Assembly (NCBI GenBank): GCA_003223255.1
Contig: QHYJ01000176.1
Location: forward strand, 1 to 35,009
From: Acidobacteriota bacterium
GTDB lineage: Bacteria > Acidobacteriota > Terriglobia > Acidiferrales > UBA7541
Reading direction: 5' to 3'
Length of the DNA stretch: 35,009 nucleotides
The position numbers were made by a program, and so were the translations under genes. This document shows, piece by piece, positions 25,204-32,325 of this stretch. Within the stretch, counting starts at the first letter, position 1. Each line of letters opens with the position of its first letter. The notes beneath the pieces are model-generated. The model saw only the letters and a program-made list of their open reading frames with translations. It was not told the DNA's origin and made no database searches.

Positions 25204-25312
25204 CTTGCGCTTGGCGTCTTTATCCAGCTTTTTAGGAGCCGGCAGGGCGTTTGGATCCTGTGGGTCTTGCGCCTGTTGGGCCAGAGCTTACGGTTCGTGC
25301 TACCCTGGACAT
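25204..25312 (-). other. Probable disrupted signal-peptide region of the GWxTD gene
   Basis: Reading minus from 25312, ATG has an excellent GAGGT Shine-Dalgarno and begins MSRVARTV, a positively charged signal-peptide head, but terminates after 25 codons. In the GWxTD frame the sequence from about 25290 reads ALAQQAQDPQDPNALPAPKK, a typical signal cleavage site, preceded at once by TAA. The hydrophobic core between the two is absent, as if about 30 bases (3m-1) were deleted at AGCTCTG. Confidence 0.6.
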
Positions 25313-25342
25313 GAAGACACCTCAAGCTATAGGACGGTAGGA

Positions 25343-25372
25343 ATTCTACCTCCCCGGCAAGTTCTCCGTCAA
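25343..25372 (-). promoter_or_regulatory. Candidate sigma-70 promoter for the GWxTD gene
   Basis: On the minus strand TTGACG (25372-25367) and TAGAAT (25348-25343) are separated by 18 bases. Transcription would start near 25336, leaving a short leader before the ATG at 25312 with its GAGGT ribosome-binding site. This supports 25312 as the ancestral start. The rest of the gap to 25542 shows no gene. Confidence 0.55.
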
Positions 25373-25542
25373 TCCGCGCAATCGCCACATTTTGTGACAC
25401 TTGGCCCCGTGTGGCGTTAGACCGCACAAGCAAAGTTTTGGTTGCCTGGCAGTTCTTGACCTGGGGCAATTCGGTGCATCCCAAGGCTGGCCCCACAAAA
25501 CGCGAAAAGTCCTTTGAAAAAATTTGAAAACGCTAGTTCAAC

Positions 25543-26094
25543 TCAGCGTGGACGGGACGTTAACCCGGCTTGCTTCCACAGTTTCTCCCATTGCCAGATG
25601 CCATACATTGCTTCGTGCATGCGATAGCCCAGTTGGCGCGCAAGCATCAGGATTTGACCGCGATGGTGCGCTTCGTGGGAGAACATGTAGGCGAACATGG
25701 CTGCGCCGGCGGGCCAAGGTCTGGCCCAACCGTCCCGGCGGAATTGCTTGACGCGGCTGCCGGGACCAGCGAAGGCTTCGGCAAGCATCGCCGAGCAGCG
25801 CTCAGCGCTTTCCGCCAACGCCGCGCTAGCCTGTTGCTGCGTGCAGCGGGTGCGATCGAGCTCGGCTGGCAGTTTGAGATGAGGAGCGGAGAGCCTCAGC
25901 CACTTGCGGCGGATGTTGTGGATATGGGCGAAGATGGCAGCGATGGTGCGCGCGTTGCGGCCGGGAGGCTTTGCGCGCCAAGCGCGGGGATCGAGATGCT
26001 CGAGGATGAGCTGGTTCATGCGGTCGTTGATCGCGTAGGTTTCCAGGAGGGTGTTGCGCAACTCACGCAGAGCCCGCTCGGACTGCAAGGCCAT
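25543..26094 (-). CDS. DinB-like family protein
   Basis: A 183-residue four-helix-bundle protein of the DinB/YfiT-like putative metalloenzyme superfamily. Helix 1 holds NTLLETYAINDRMNQLIL; the metal-ligand histidines are suggested by FAHIHNIRRKW (H57, H59) and SHEAHHRGQILML near residue 148. Family members are linked to thiol-dependent transferase or stress functions, but this one's reaction is unknown. ATG 26094 is selected because GGAG lies five bases upstream. The small gene 26127-26414 sits 32 bases before it on the same strand, so both may share a transcript. Confidence 0.88.
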   Translation of the reverse strand: MALQSERALRELRNTLLETYAINDRMNQLILEHLDPRAWRAKPPGRNARTIAAIFAHIHNIRRKWLRLSAPHLKLPAELDRTRCTQQQASAALAESAERCSAMLAEAFAGPGSRVKQFRRDGWARPWPAGAAMFAYMFSHEAHHRGQILMLARQLGYRMHEAMYGIWQWEKLWKQAGLTSRPR

Positions 26095-26126
26095 GAAAGC
26101 TCCACTGCTGAACAAGGATGGGGAGA

Positions 26127-26414
26127 TTATTGTACGCGCTGCGGCTGGCCGTCGGACCCAACCAGTGCATCGAAGATCGCCAGCACGTGACGGCGATAGT
26201 CCACCATGCGCTCAAAGATGTCTTTCAATTGTGGGTCGCGCTCGGCTTCGCGGTGCCACTTGGCGAGGACGGCGCTGGGTACTTCGATGTCCTGGCGCAG
26301 CTTGTCGGCGGAATGGCCTCGCAGAAACAGGCCGTAAAAAAACGCCGCCTCGCGCTGCGGATACTCGAGATCCTGCAGCAGGTCGACGGGAACGAATTGT
26401 GGCAGCGTGGCCAT
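26127..26414 (-). CDS. Small conserved hypothetical protein with HTH-like helices
   Basis: A 95-residue, highly charged, helical protein. The central part (FFYGLFLRGHSADKLRQDIEVPSAVLAKWHREA) reads like a helix-turn-helix in which the second helix follows IEVPSAVLAKW. The tail (DPQLKDIFERMVDYRRHVLAIFDALV) is amphipathic. I do not recognise a named family; a DNA-binding or adaptor role is a guess. ATG 26414 is used; TTG 26417 is directly upstream and no strong Shine-Dalgarno is visible. Confidence 0.65.
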   Translation of the reverse strand: MATLPQFVPVDLLQDLEYPQREAAFFYGLFLRGHSADKLRQDIEVPSAVLAKWHREAERDPQLKDIFERMVDYRRHVLAIFDALVGSDGQPQRVQ

Positions 26415-26527
26415 CAAGAAACAGGCAGTTTACCCAAAAGCGTTTCCGCGTCAAGTAGGACTTACGTTTTCGTGAGGCCTGGCAGGTAACCCTCCCATTT
26501 CCCGGAGGTTCCGCCCCTCCAACAGGA

Positions 26528-26549
26528 AACGCCGGCGCTGAACGGCGTT
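26528..26549. other. Hairpin in the leader of the EcsC-family gene
   Basis: AACGCCG (26528-26534) and CGGCGTT (26543-26549) form a perfect 7-base stem with an 8-base loop, 38 bases before the EcsC ATG. Just upstream, GGAGG and CCTCC form another short inverted repeat. There is no T-run, so it is not a terminator; an mRNA structure is possible. Confidence 0.3.
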
Positions 26550-26586
26550 GCAGGGTGGGCGCTGAAGGCCGTAAGATGCGAGAGGC

Positions 26587-27273
26587 ATGGGGAAGTTACA
26601 CAATTCGCGGCAGGCCTCCTTTCCGGGCCGCGTGGCACGCCGCTTCTTGCGATTCGGCGCCTTGCGAGGAATGCGTTCCATCGAAATCGATCCGGAAGCG
26701 TTCCGCCGCCGGCTTGCGGAAAAACATGGCTTGTGGGTCCCGAATTTCGCGCGGATGAAGGACGTTCCGATCGAACATTTGGACGCCATCGCCGCAGCGT
26801 TGATCCGCGATGCGGAGCGGTTGGCGCTCGTCGAGGGCGCGGGATTCGGCCTGGGCGGCATGATTACCTTTCTTCCGGACGCCTGCTTCCTGACCATCAT
26901 TACGCTGCGCCTGATTCAGCGCCTGGCGTTGCTCTACGGATTCGAGACACGCGAAGCCGACCAGCGGATAGAAATGTGGAAAGCGGCTGCGGCGGCGTCC
27001 GGAATTGATTACGGCAGGGATTTGGCCGGGAAACAAATGTGCGAGAAAATCGCGCCGCGTGTGGCGCAGCGTCTCGCGGCCAAGCTCGGAACGGAGACCG
27101 CGGAGAAGTGGGTTGGACGGCTGGTTCCTTTGGCGGGCTCGGCCATTGGCGGGGCGCTGAATTTTTCATTTGTGCGCGGCTGGGGCCGGCGCGTGCAACG
27201 CCATTTGCGCGCAAGGCATCTCGAAGCAAGAGCGTCCGCGGCGCGAGCGTCGCAAGCGTATACCGCTCCGTAG
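26587..27273 (+). CDS. EcsC family protein
   Basis: A 228-residue protein resembling EcsC, an accessory protein named after the Bacillus Ecs ABC transporter locus, of unknown mechanism. Family traits are visible: helix DAIAAALIRDAERLALVEGAG, the hydrophobic FLPDACFLTIITLRLIQRLALLYGF, and the C-terminal glycine-rich segment LVPLAGSAIGGALNFSFVRGWGRR before a basic tail. The first 28 residues are basic and poorly conserved, so ATG 26671 (starting MRSIEIDPEAF) is a real alternative. It is a single gene on the plus strand, with no transporter genes nearby. Confidence 0.8.
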   Translation: MGKLHNSRQASFPGRVARRFLRFGALRGMRSIEIDPEAFRRRLAEKHGLWVPNFARMKDVPIEHLDAIAAALIRDAERLALVEGAGFGLGGMITFLPDACFLTIITLRLIQRLALLYGFETREADQRIEMWKAAAAASGIDYGRDLAGKQMCEKIAPRVAQRLAAKLGTETAEKWVGRLVPLAGSAIGGALNFSFVRGWGRRVQRHLRARHLEARASAARASQAYTAP

Positions 27274-27341
27274 AGTGCGCTCATTCAGATAGAGTTTGGT
27301 GTTTTCAAAAGCTCCAGTCGCAAGAATTCTGGGAGGTGAGT

Positions 27342-27833
27342 ATGCAAGGCATTGCGAAAGTCGGGGGCGCGGCAGTTCTCTTTGGCGTGGCTTTGGCGCT
27401 CACTTTTGTACCATTGACGGCGACTTCCAGCTCGTCCGAGGAGCAAGAAGCAGCGCAGCAGGCAACGGACAACGATATCCCGGCGTATCACGCGCAAGCT
27501 CCTAAGGGTGAGCTGCCGGAAACGATGAAGCCCGAACATTTTTCCGATCCATTGGTGCAAAACGCGTATGCCGTTGCTGCGAAGATTAAGAAGACGCTCT
27601 ACCAGCAGCCTTGCTATTGCCATTGCGATCGCAGCAAAGGCCACACCAGTTTGCTCGATTGTTTCGCCAGCGAGCACGGTTCCGGATGCGGCACTTGCAT
27701 CTACGAAGATCTGTACAGCTACGAACAGGTACACAAAGGCAAAACCGCGGCGCAAATTCGCGCCGGAATCATCAACGGTGATTGGAAGTCCGTGGACGCC
27801 GCGAAATACCGTCAGCCTCTGCCAGCGAAGTGA
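27342..27833 (+). CDS. PCYCGC-motif cysteine-rich exported protein
   Basis: A 163-residue protein with an N-terminal membrane or signal segment (VGGAAVLFGVALALTFVPLTA). Past a Ser/Glu/Gln-rich linker it has a compact cysteine domain: QQPCYCHCDRSKGHTSLLDCF, then GSGCGTCIYEDLYSYEQVH, and a helical end (GKTAAQIRAGIINGDW). This is the PCYCGC-domain arrangement, here with His in place of Gly (CYCHC). Six cysteines plus histidines suggest metal binding or disulfides outside the cytoplasm; function is unknown. ATG 27342 has an ideal GGGAGGTGAG ribosome-binding site; the longer frame upstream is the shadow of the EcsC gene. Confidence 0.85.
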   Translation: MQGIAKVGGAAVLFGVALALTFVPLTATSSSSEEQEAAQQATDNDIPAYHAQAPKGELPETMKPEHFSDPLVQNAYAVAAKIKKTLYQQPCYCHCDRSKGHTSLLDCFASEHGSGCGTCIYEDLYSYEQVHKGKTAAQIRAGIINGDWKSVDAAKYRQPLPAK

Positions 27834-27872
27834 CCTCCCGCTTTCTCAAACAACTGGCACCAAACTGCCGCT

Positions 27873-27925
27873 CTCCGCGCACGGAATGAGCAGGTTCGAT
27901 GTTGCGCGGGGAATGACTTATTTTT
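27873..27925 (+). terminator. Weak candidate terminator after the PCYCGC gene
   Basis: CTCCGCGCA (27873-27881) can pair with TGCGCGGGG (27903-27911), allowing one G-T pair, across a 21-base loop. TTATTTTT starts seven bases later. The loop and spacing are poor for a Rho-independent terminator, but the position between convergent genes is right. Confidence 0.25.
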
Positions 27926-29237
27926 CCTCCTCGGCGGATGAGGGCGTGCGGAAGGCCCGAAGAGCGGAATAGCCAAGAAGCACTACGGCCACACCCAGGG
28001 CAATCCACAACAAGTTGGGATGACGCTCCGAAAAGGGGCGAGGATCGGCGTAATTGGCGGTGTCTTCTTCGGGTCCCAGGCCAGGGTGGTACATCGCCTG
28101 GAGCGCCGGAATCTGCAGTGTGCGTGCCAAGTCGTATTGCGGCGCGTGGGCCCGCGCGTTGCTGTAAATCAAACGATAAGAGCGGTTCGGTTCGGGATGG
28201 AAGAGCACAAACCGCAGCGGCATGGCCACCGAAAGACGGACCCCGGAAAGCGGTGCGTCGTTGCCGTTGAGCACCTCCACGCGCCAGTAACGCGGCCCCC
28301 ACAACTCGTAGGATTGCGCCGCCAGGGATTCCTCGGTTTTGCCTCCCGCCACATAGCGGTGGATTTCCCCGCCCCCTGCAAACTGCCATTCGTTCTGATC
28401 GTTGCTTGTGAGGATGCGGACAGCACGATAAAACTCCGGCTGGCTGGTTTCAAATTTGAACTTCGCCACGGGAACATTGCTGCTGCCGAGGTCGACGGTC
28501 CATTGCGTCTGCGAACCTTCACCGGCCGTGTCCGGATCTAGCGAGGCGAAAAGTGGAGCCGGCTCAGCGGGACGCGCAGTTTTCGTTTCGGGGGAAGAAA
28601 AGACTTCGATGTCTGACACCTGAAACGAGTGGCCGGCCTCCTGGATGCGCACGCGTAGGTAACGCGCGTTGTTTTCTGAATAGCGTATAGTCTGGTTGCC
28701 TTCCAGATTGTCTTTGCGAAATCGCGAAATGGGCGCGTGCGAGTTGACCATGCGCCAGACGTGCGCGTCGTCGCTCGCGGCCACCTGCACCCAATTGATG
28801 AAATCGGACTCCGTGGTCTGCACGCGAAAATTATTGTGAAATCTCGGACGTTCCCCCAGGTCGACAATCACCTGCGTGAACTGGCCGGGGACGAAACTGT
28901 TTTCTCGAAGCGTGGTGGGAAGTCTCACAGGTGCCGGGGGCGGTGCGATTTCGGAGCGGAGCTCGTAAGGAAGCTGCTGGCCTGAATCGTCAATGATGCG
29001 AAGATCCGCGAGCTGGTTCTCCGAGTGTGAGAACACTTGGCGGTCCAGCGTGATGTAGTTCAGCGTGTCCGCGCGCGGCGATTCAATGGGCCGCGAATAC
29101 CGCCAAGGACGCCACGCGGAGGGCAGATCGATGGCCATGGCGGCTGCACCGAGCGTGGCCAACAAGAGTGGGAAGCAAAAGAATCTTCGATTCATTTTTC
29201 GCGTCATTTTCCGCTTATTTTTCTGACCATTTCTCAT
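27918..29237 (-). CDS. DUF3999-type exported membrane protein
   Basis: A 439-residue protein with a signal peptide (FFCFPLLLATLGAAAMA), beta-rich discoidin-like segments (QFTQVIVDLGERPRFHNNFRV, NNARYLRVRIQEAGHSFQVSDIEVF) and a C-terminal membrane helix (LLWIALGVAVVLLGYSALRAF). This matches the DUF3999 layout, a family whose genes habitually follow a DUF2339 gene, as here. The ATG at 29237 directly abuts the DUF2339 stop (TGAATG), so they are translationally coupled. Internal ATGs (MTRKMNRRF) are alternative starts. Their joint function in the envelope is unknown. Confidence 0.85.
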   Translation of the reverse strand: MRNGQKNKRKMTRKMNRRFFCFPLLLATLGAAAMAIDLPSAWRPWRYSRPIESPRADTLNYITLDRQVFSHSENQLADLRIIDDSGQQLPYELRSEIAPPPAPVRLPTTLRENSFVPGQFTQVIVDLGERPRFHNNFRVQTTESDFINWVQVAASDDAHVWRMVNSHAPISRFRKDNLEGNQTIRYSENNARYLRVRIQEAGHSFQVSDIEVFSSPETKTARPAEPAPLFASLDPDTAGEGSQTQWTVDLGSSNVPVAKFKFETSQPEFYRAVRILTSNDQNEWQFAGGGEIHRYVAGGKTEESLAAQSYELWGPRYWRVEVLNGNDAPLSGVRLSVAMPLRFVLFHPEPNRSYRLIYSNARAHAPQYDLARTLQIPALQAMYHPGLGPEEDTANYADPRPFSERHPNLLWIALGVAVVLLGYSALRAFRTPSSAEEEK

Positions 29238-31202
29238 TCAAGCTTTGTTTTGCAAAGAACGCTCGCGAGCCACTTTGCGTTGATAGAGAAACGAAACGAC
29301 GAGCAAAACCAGCCCAAGGATGAAGAACGAGACGATGCGGTAAAAGCGCTCGAGATACGAGCTGTCATAAATGAACACTTTGATGACCACTAGGCCAAAG
29401 AGCAAGAGGGCCTGCCAGCGAAGCAGTGGAGCTTTGCGCTGGATGCCGAACCCGATCAAAGCGGAAGCGTAGGCCGTCCAGAGTAGAGAAAGAGCAAGAT
29501 GCTGGGCCAGGCCGGAGTCGATTCCCAGGCCGGACGGTCGGCCGAAATAATCCCACAGCTCGAGAGAAAGGGCGAACAGGGCGAAGAAGTTGGTTGCCAC
29601 AGAAAGAAAGGCGAGCAGACCGTGTTCCTCCGAGGAGACGGAGGGAAGTCTTTCCCGAGCGGAATAAAGTACCGCAGCAAGACAGGCGATGAGAACCAGG
29701 TAGGTCGCAAATCTTTCGTTGAGCAGGAACTGCGGGGCGGGCAGAGGGAAGGCGAGCAGGCGCACGGCGGAGATCGCAAGCAAAAGATAACCGGCGCCAC
29801 GCAAGCCCGCGAGCGCGGAGCGGAAACCCGTCCAGACAAGCACGGCGCCCTCCACGGCAAACGCGAGGGTAATCCATTTGCCATCCAGGCGGAGAGGAAT
29901 CGCCAGGGTAGCGAACGTGAGTGCCACACCGGCGTACAGAAATCGCATCAAAGGTGACTCGCCGGATTTTGGCGGTGGAATCACTCGCGCTACCGTGACG
30001 TGTCCAGCGGATAGGGCGAGAGCCAGCAGCGTCAGCGGCCAGCGGTCTTTCGGCCACAGCATGACGTACAGAGCGGCAAAGTAGGCAAAAGGATTGGCAA
30101 GAACCAACAAGAAATCAATTTCGTTCACGCTGGATGACTTGACCGCGCGCAGAATGGGCAAAACCGCGTAAAGAAGCAAGAAAAGCGTGGCGAAGATCAG
30201 CGTGCGTCCGAGTTTCGCAGGTTGATAAAACTTTTCGTACCAGCCCCAGAAATAGATGATGCTGAACACGAAAGAAACGGGCGTGAGGGCGCGCCAATTG
30301 CGGCGAAGTTCAATGACCAAAAGTCCGAGACCGAGCATCAGGAGGTAGCTGAAGAGAACGACCTGTTCGTCTTTGCCGCTGCTGACCAGGAGGGGCGTGA
30401 GAAACCCGCCCACCAGGGAAAGAAGAGCAATGCGCTGGGAATTTCTGCCGAGCGCCACGGCGGCCGTGCCCGCGGTGACCAAAAACATTGCGTAAAAACC
30501 GACATCCCGCGTGTACAAGGTGTAGTATTGGCAGCCCGCCCAGAAAGAAAGGTACATAACCGCGGCGCCAAGCCCTGCGATTCCCTCGGAAAAATAAGAG
30601 TAGCCGCGGCTCAGGAGCCATTGGCTCCACGGCAGCATGGCTGCGCCAAGGACGATGCCGATGGCCACGCGGCCGCGGGGGCCAATCCAGTCGTTGTCAA
30701 AGGCATATTTCAGAAAGAAAGTCGTGGCGCCAATCAAGGCCACAATGCCGATGCGATTTAGCCACCGGCCACCAATGACCGTTTCCCAATCCAAGGAGGA
30801 AGTGGATTTGGATTGCGAGGCATAAAGTGGAGGAGCCGCGAAGATGCTCGGCTGCGGAGGATGCGCAGCAAACTCGTGCGGCTTAGGTGTTTCCGGGAGA
30901 GGCCCGCGCGATCCCAGAGCGGTTGGCGCAGGCGGCGGGGGTGGGCTCTGTGGAGGAGTTGACACCGGAGCGGCCGGGGATACAACCGGTTTCGGCGGCG
31001 CTGCGGCAGGCGGCTGGCCGGAGGAGAGCGTTTTTTCCATCGCCGCGAGTTGCCGTTCCAGTGTGGAGAGCCGGTCGGAGACTTTGTCGAGCGGGAATGT
31101 GCGCAGTTGCTCTGACAATCTCTGGACGCGAACGAAGGCGGAGATCGCGAGAATGGGCGTGATGATGACCAGAGCGACCGCGAGGAAGATGAGAAATTCC
31201 AT
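29238..31202 (-). CDS. DUF2339 multi-spanning membrane protein
   Basis: A 654-residue protein. One N-terminal helix (EFLIFLAVALVIITPILAISAF) is followed by a coiled-coil segment (VQRLSEQLRTFPLDKVSDRL) and a Pro/Ala-rich linker (about 65-115). The remainder is a long membrane domain of more than fifteen helices beginning after LDWETVIGGRWLNRIGIVALI, the hallmark of DUF2339. The last helix is followed by a basic tail. It is the first gene of the DUF2339-DUF3999 pair. The family is proposed to act in envelope biology, but no activity is established. Confidence 0.9.
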   Translation of the reverse strand: MEFLIFLAVALVIITPILAISAFVRVQRLSEQLRTFPLDKVSDRLSTLERQLAAMEKTLSSGQPPAAAPPKPVVSPAAPVSTPPQSPPPPPAPTALGSRGPLPETPKPHEFAAHPPQPSIFAAPPLYASQSKSTSSLDWETVIGGRWLNRIGIVALIGATTFFLKYAFDNDWIGPRGRVAIGIVLGAAMLPWSQWLLSRGYSYFSEGIAGLGAAVMYLSFWAGCQYYTLYTRDVGFYAMFLVTAGTAAVALGRNSQRIALLSLVGGFLTPLLVSSGKDEQVVLFSYLLMLGLGLLVIELRRNWRALTPVSFVFSIIYFWGWYEKFYQPAKLGRTLIFATLFLLLYAVLPILRAVKSSSVNEIDFLLVLANPFAYFAALYVMLWPKDRWPLTLLALALSAGHVTVARVIPPPKSGESPLMRFLYAGVALTFATLAIPLRLDGKWITLAFAVEGAVLVWTGFRSALAGLRGAGYLLLAISAVRLLAFPLPAPQFLLNERFATYLVLIACLAAVLYSARERLPSVSSEEHGLLAFLSVATNFFALFALSLELWDYFGRPSGLGIDSGLAQHLALSLLWTAYASALIGFGIQRKAPLLRWQALLLFGLVVIKVFIYDSSYLERFYRIVSFFILGLVLLVVSFLYQRKVARERSLQNKA

Positions 31203-31277
31203 GATGGTCGATCCGCGAAAGGACGAATTAGAACACAGCTACGGACTCCAAACAACGGCGTTATCTTGAAAACTGTC

Positions 31278-31306
31278 TTGTCACTCTGCGGGGCAATCCG
31301 TACACT
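31278..31306 (+). promoter_or_regulatory. Candidate promoter of the PA2779-like operon
   Basis: TTGTCA (31278-31283) and TACACT (31301-31306) are separated by 17 bases, 31 bases before the start codon at 31338. It lies in the 135-base region divergent from DUF2339. Confidence 0.45.
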
Positions 31307-31337
31307 AGATTCATCCCAGCCAACAATAGGAGGAAGA

Positions 31338-31742
31338 ATGCATTCTCGCCTCAAGTGGAGTGTGTGTCTGCTGGGAATCGCTGCTTTGTTCGTGGCGGCA
31401 GAGCCCCCGGCACGGGCGCAGGACCAGCAGCACGTCGTGTCTCTGAGCGATTTGAGCAAAGACGCGGCGCGTCCGGCTCAGACCCGTCAAGCCAATGAAG
31501 AAGCTGTACGAACATTGCTTTCTTCCGACCAGGGCCAAAAGGCGCTGAAATCCGCCAAGCTCGATTACCAGAAGATAAACCAAGCCATTGGCCAATTGAG
31601 CGACGAAGACGTCGCCAAACTGGCGGAGCGTTCCCGGCAAGCGCAAGCCGACTTTGCCGCCGGACGCATCTCTGACCGCGACCTGCTTTGGATCATTGTG
31701 ATTGCGCTCGGCATCATCGTCCTCGCGCTGGTGCTGCGCTGA
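31338..31742 (+). CDS. PA2779-family-like small exported protein
   Basis: A 134-residue protein with a signal peptide (WSVCLLGIAALFVAAEPPARAQ) and a conserved helical middle (TRQANEEAVRTLLSSDQGQKAL, then LSDEDVAKLAERSRQAQADFAAG). A C-terminal membrane helix (DLLWIIVIALGIIVLALVLR) ends it. This fits the PA2779-type family, whose genes sit beside C39-like cysteine peptidases (PA2778-type); the same order occurs here. ATG 31338 is preceded by AGGAGGA; the longer upstream frame is rejected. Function is unknown; a partner of the adjacent peptidase is inferred. Confidence 0.82.
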   Translation: MHSRLKWSVCLLGIAALFVAAEPPARAQDQQHVVSLSDLSKDAARPAQTRQANEEAVRTLLSSDQGQKALKSAKLDYQKINQAIGQLSDEDVAKLAERSRQAQADFAAGRISDRDLLWIIVIALGIIVLALVLR

Positions 31743-31746
31743 TTCC

Positions 31747-32325
31747 GTGGAGTTCTTCGCTACGCTCTGGAGGCAGGCCACTCTCGGTTTGTTCCTGACG
31801 CTGTTCATGGGGCGCGCCCTGCACGCCGCGCCTCAGGCCAGTGCGGGGGTTTGGCTCGACGTGCCCTTCGTCGAGCAAAGCCAGGATGGCTGTGGGTCCG
31901 CGGCCATTTCCATGATTCTGCAGTATTGGAACGCGCATGGCATGCAAATCGGTGCGCCGCGCGTCGGTGCCGCTGCCATTCAGAGGCGACTCTACTCGCG
32001 CAAAGCCCGCGGCATCTTCTCTTCGGACATGCAGAGTTACCTCAAAGCTTCTGGCTTCCTGGTTTTTGCGTTGGCTGGAAGTTGGATCGATTTAGAAGAA
32101 AATCTGAAGCAGGGACGCCCGCTGATTGTGAGTATTCAGCCGGGCAGCGCGAGCGCGCCGCTGCACTATGTTGTGGTCACAGGTATCGACTGGCAACGCG
32201 ACGCGGTTTTCATCCACGACCCCGCCCGTGGCAAACTGCTTCGCGTCGAACGGGCAGACTTCGAAAAGCAATGGCGGTCCAACCGCAATTGGATGTTGCT
32301 GGCGGTCCCCGAAAAGGCGGCGTGA
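31747..32325 (+). CDS. C39-like papain-fold cysteine peptidase (PA2778-like), exported
   Basis: A 192-residue protein with a signal peptide (ATLGLFLTLFMGRALHA) and a C39_2-type peptidase domain: WLDVPFVEQSQDGCGSAAIS with nucleophile C49, PLHYVVVTGID with H140, and VFIHDPARGK with D158. All three catalytic positions look intact. GTG 31747 lies four bases after the upstream stop and gives a clean signal peptide, so it is preferred to ATG-like codons further up. The stop overlaps the next start (GTGA). In PA2778 the peptidase and TPR domains are fused in one protein; here the TPR protein is separately encoded directly downstream. The substrate is unknown. Confidence 0.88.
   Translation: MEFFATLWRQATLGLFLTLFMGRALHAAPQASAGVWLDVPFVEQSQDGCGSAAISMILQYWNAHGMQIGAPRVGAAAIQRRLYSRKARGIFSSDMQSYLKASGFLVFALAGSWIDLEENLKQGRPLIVSIQPGSASAPLHYVVVTGIDWQRDAVFIHDPARGKLLRVERADFEKQWRSNRNWMLLAVPEKAA

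Noticed and set aside
23572-25314. 580-codon open frame on the plus strand
   Set aside because: It is the antisense shadow of the GWxTD gene; the translation has no family resemblance and the minus-strand reading has clear domains.
31747-32325. C39-like peptidase as the missing leader peptidase of the RiPP cluster
   Set aside because: It is about 18 kb away, sits in a PA2779/TPR operon, carries its own signal peptide and is not a transglutaminase-like B2 protein.
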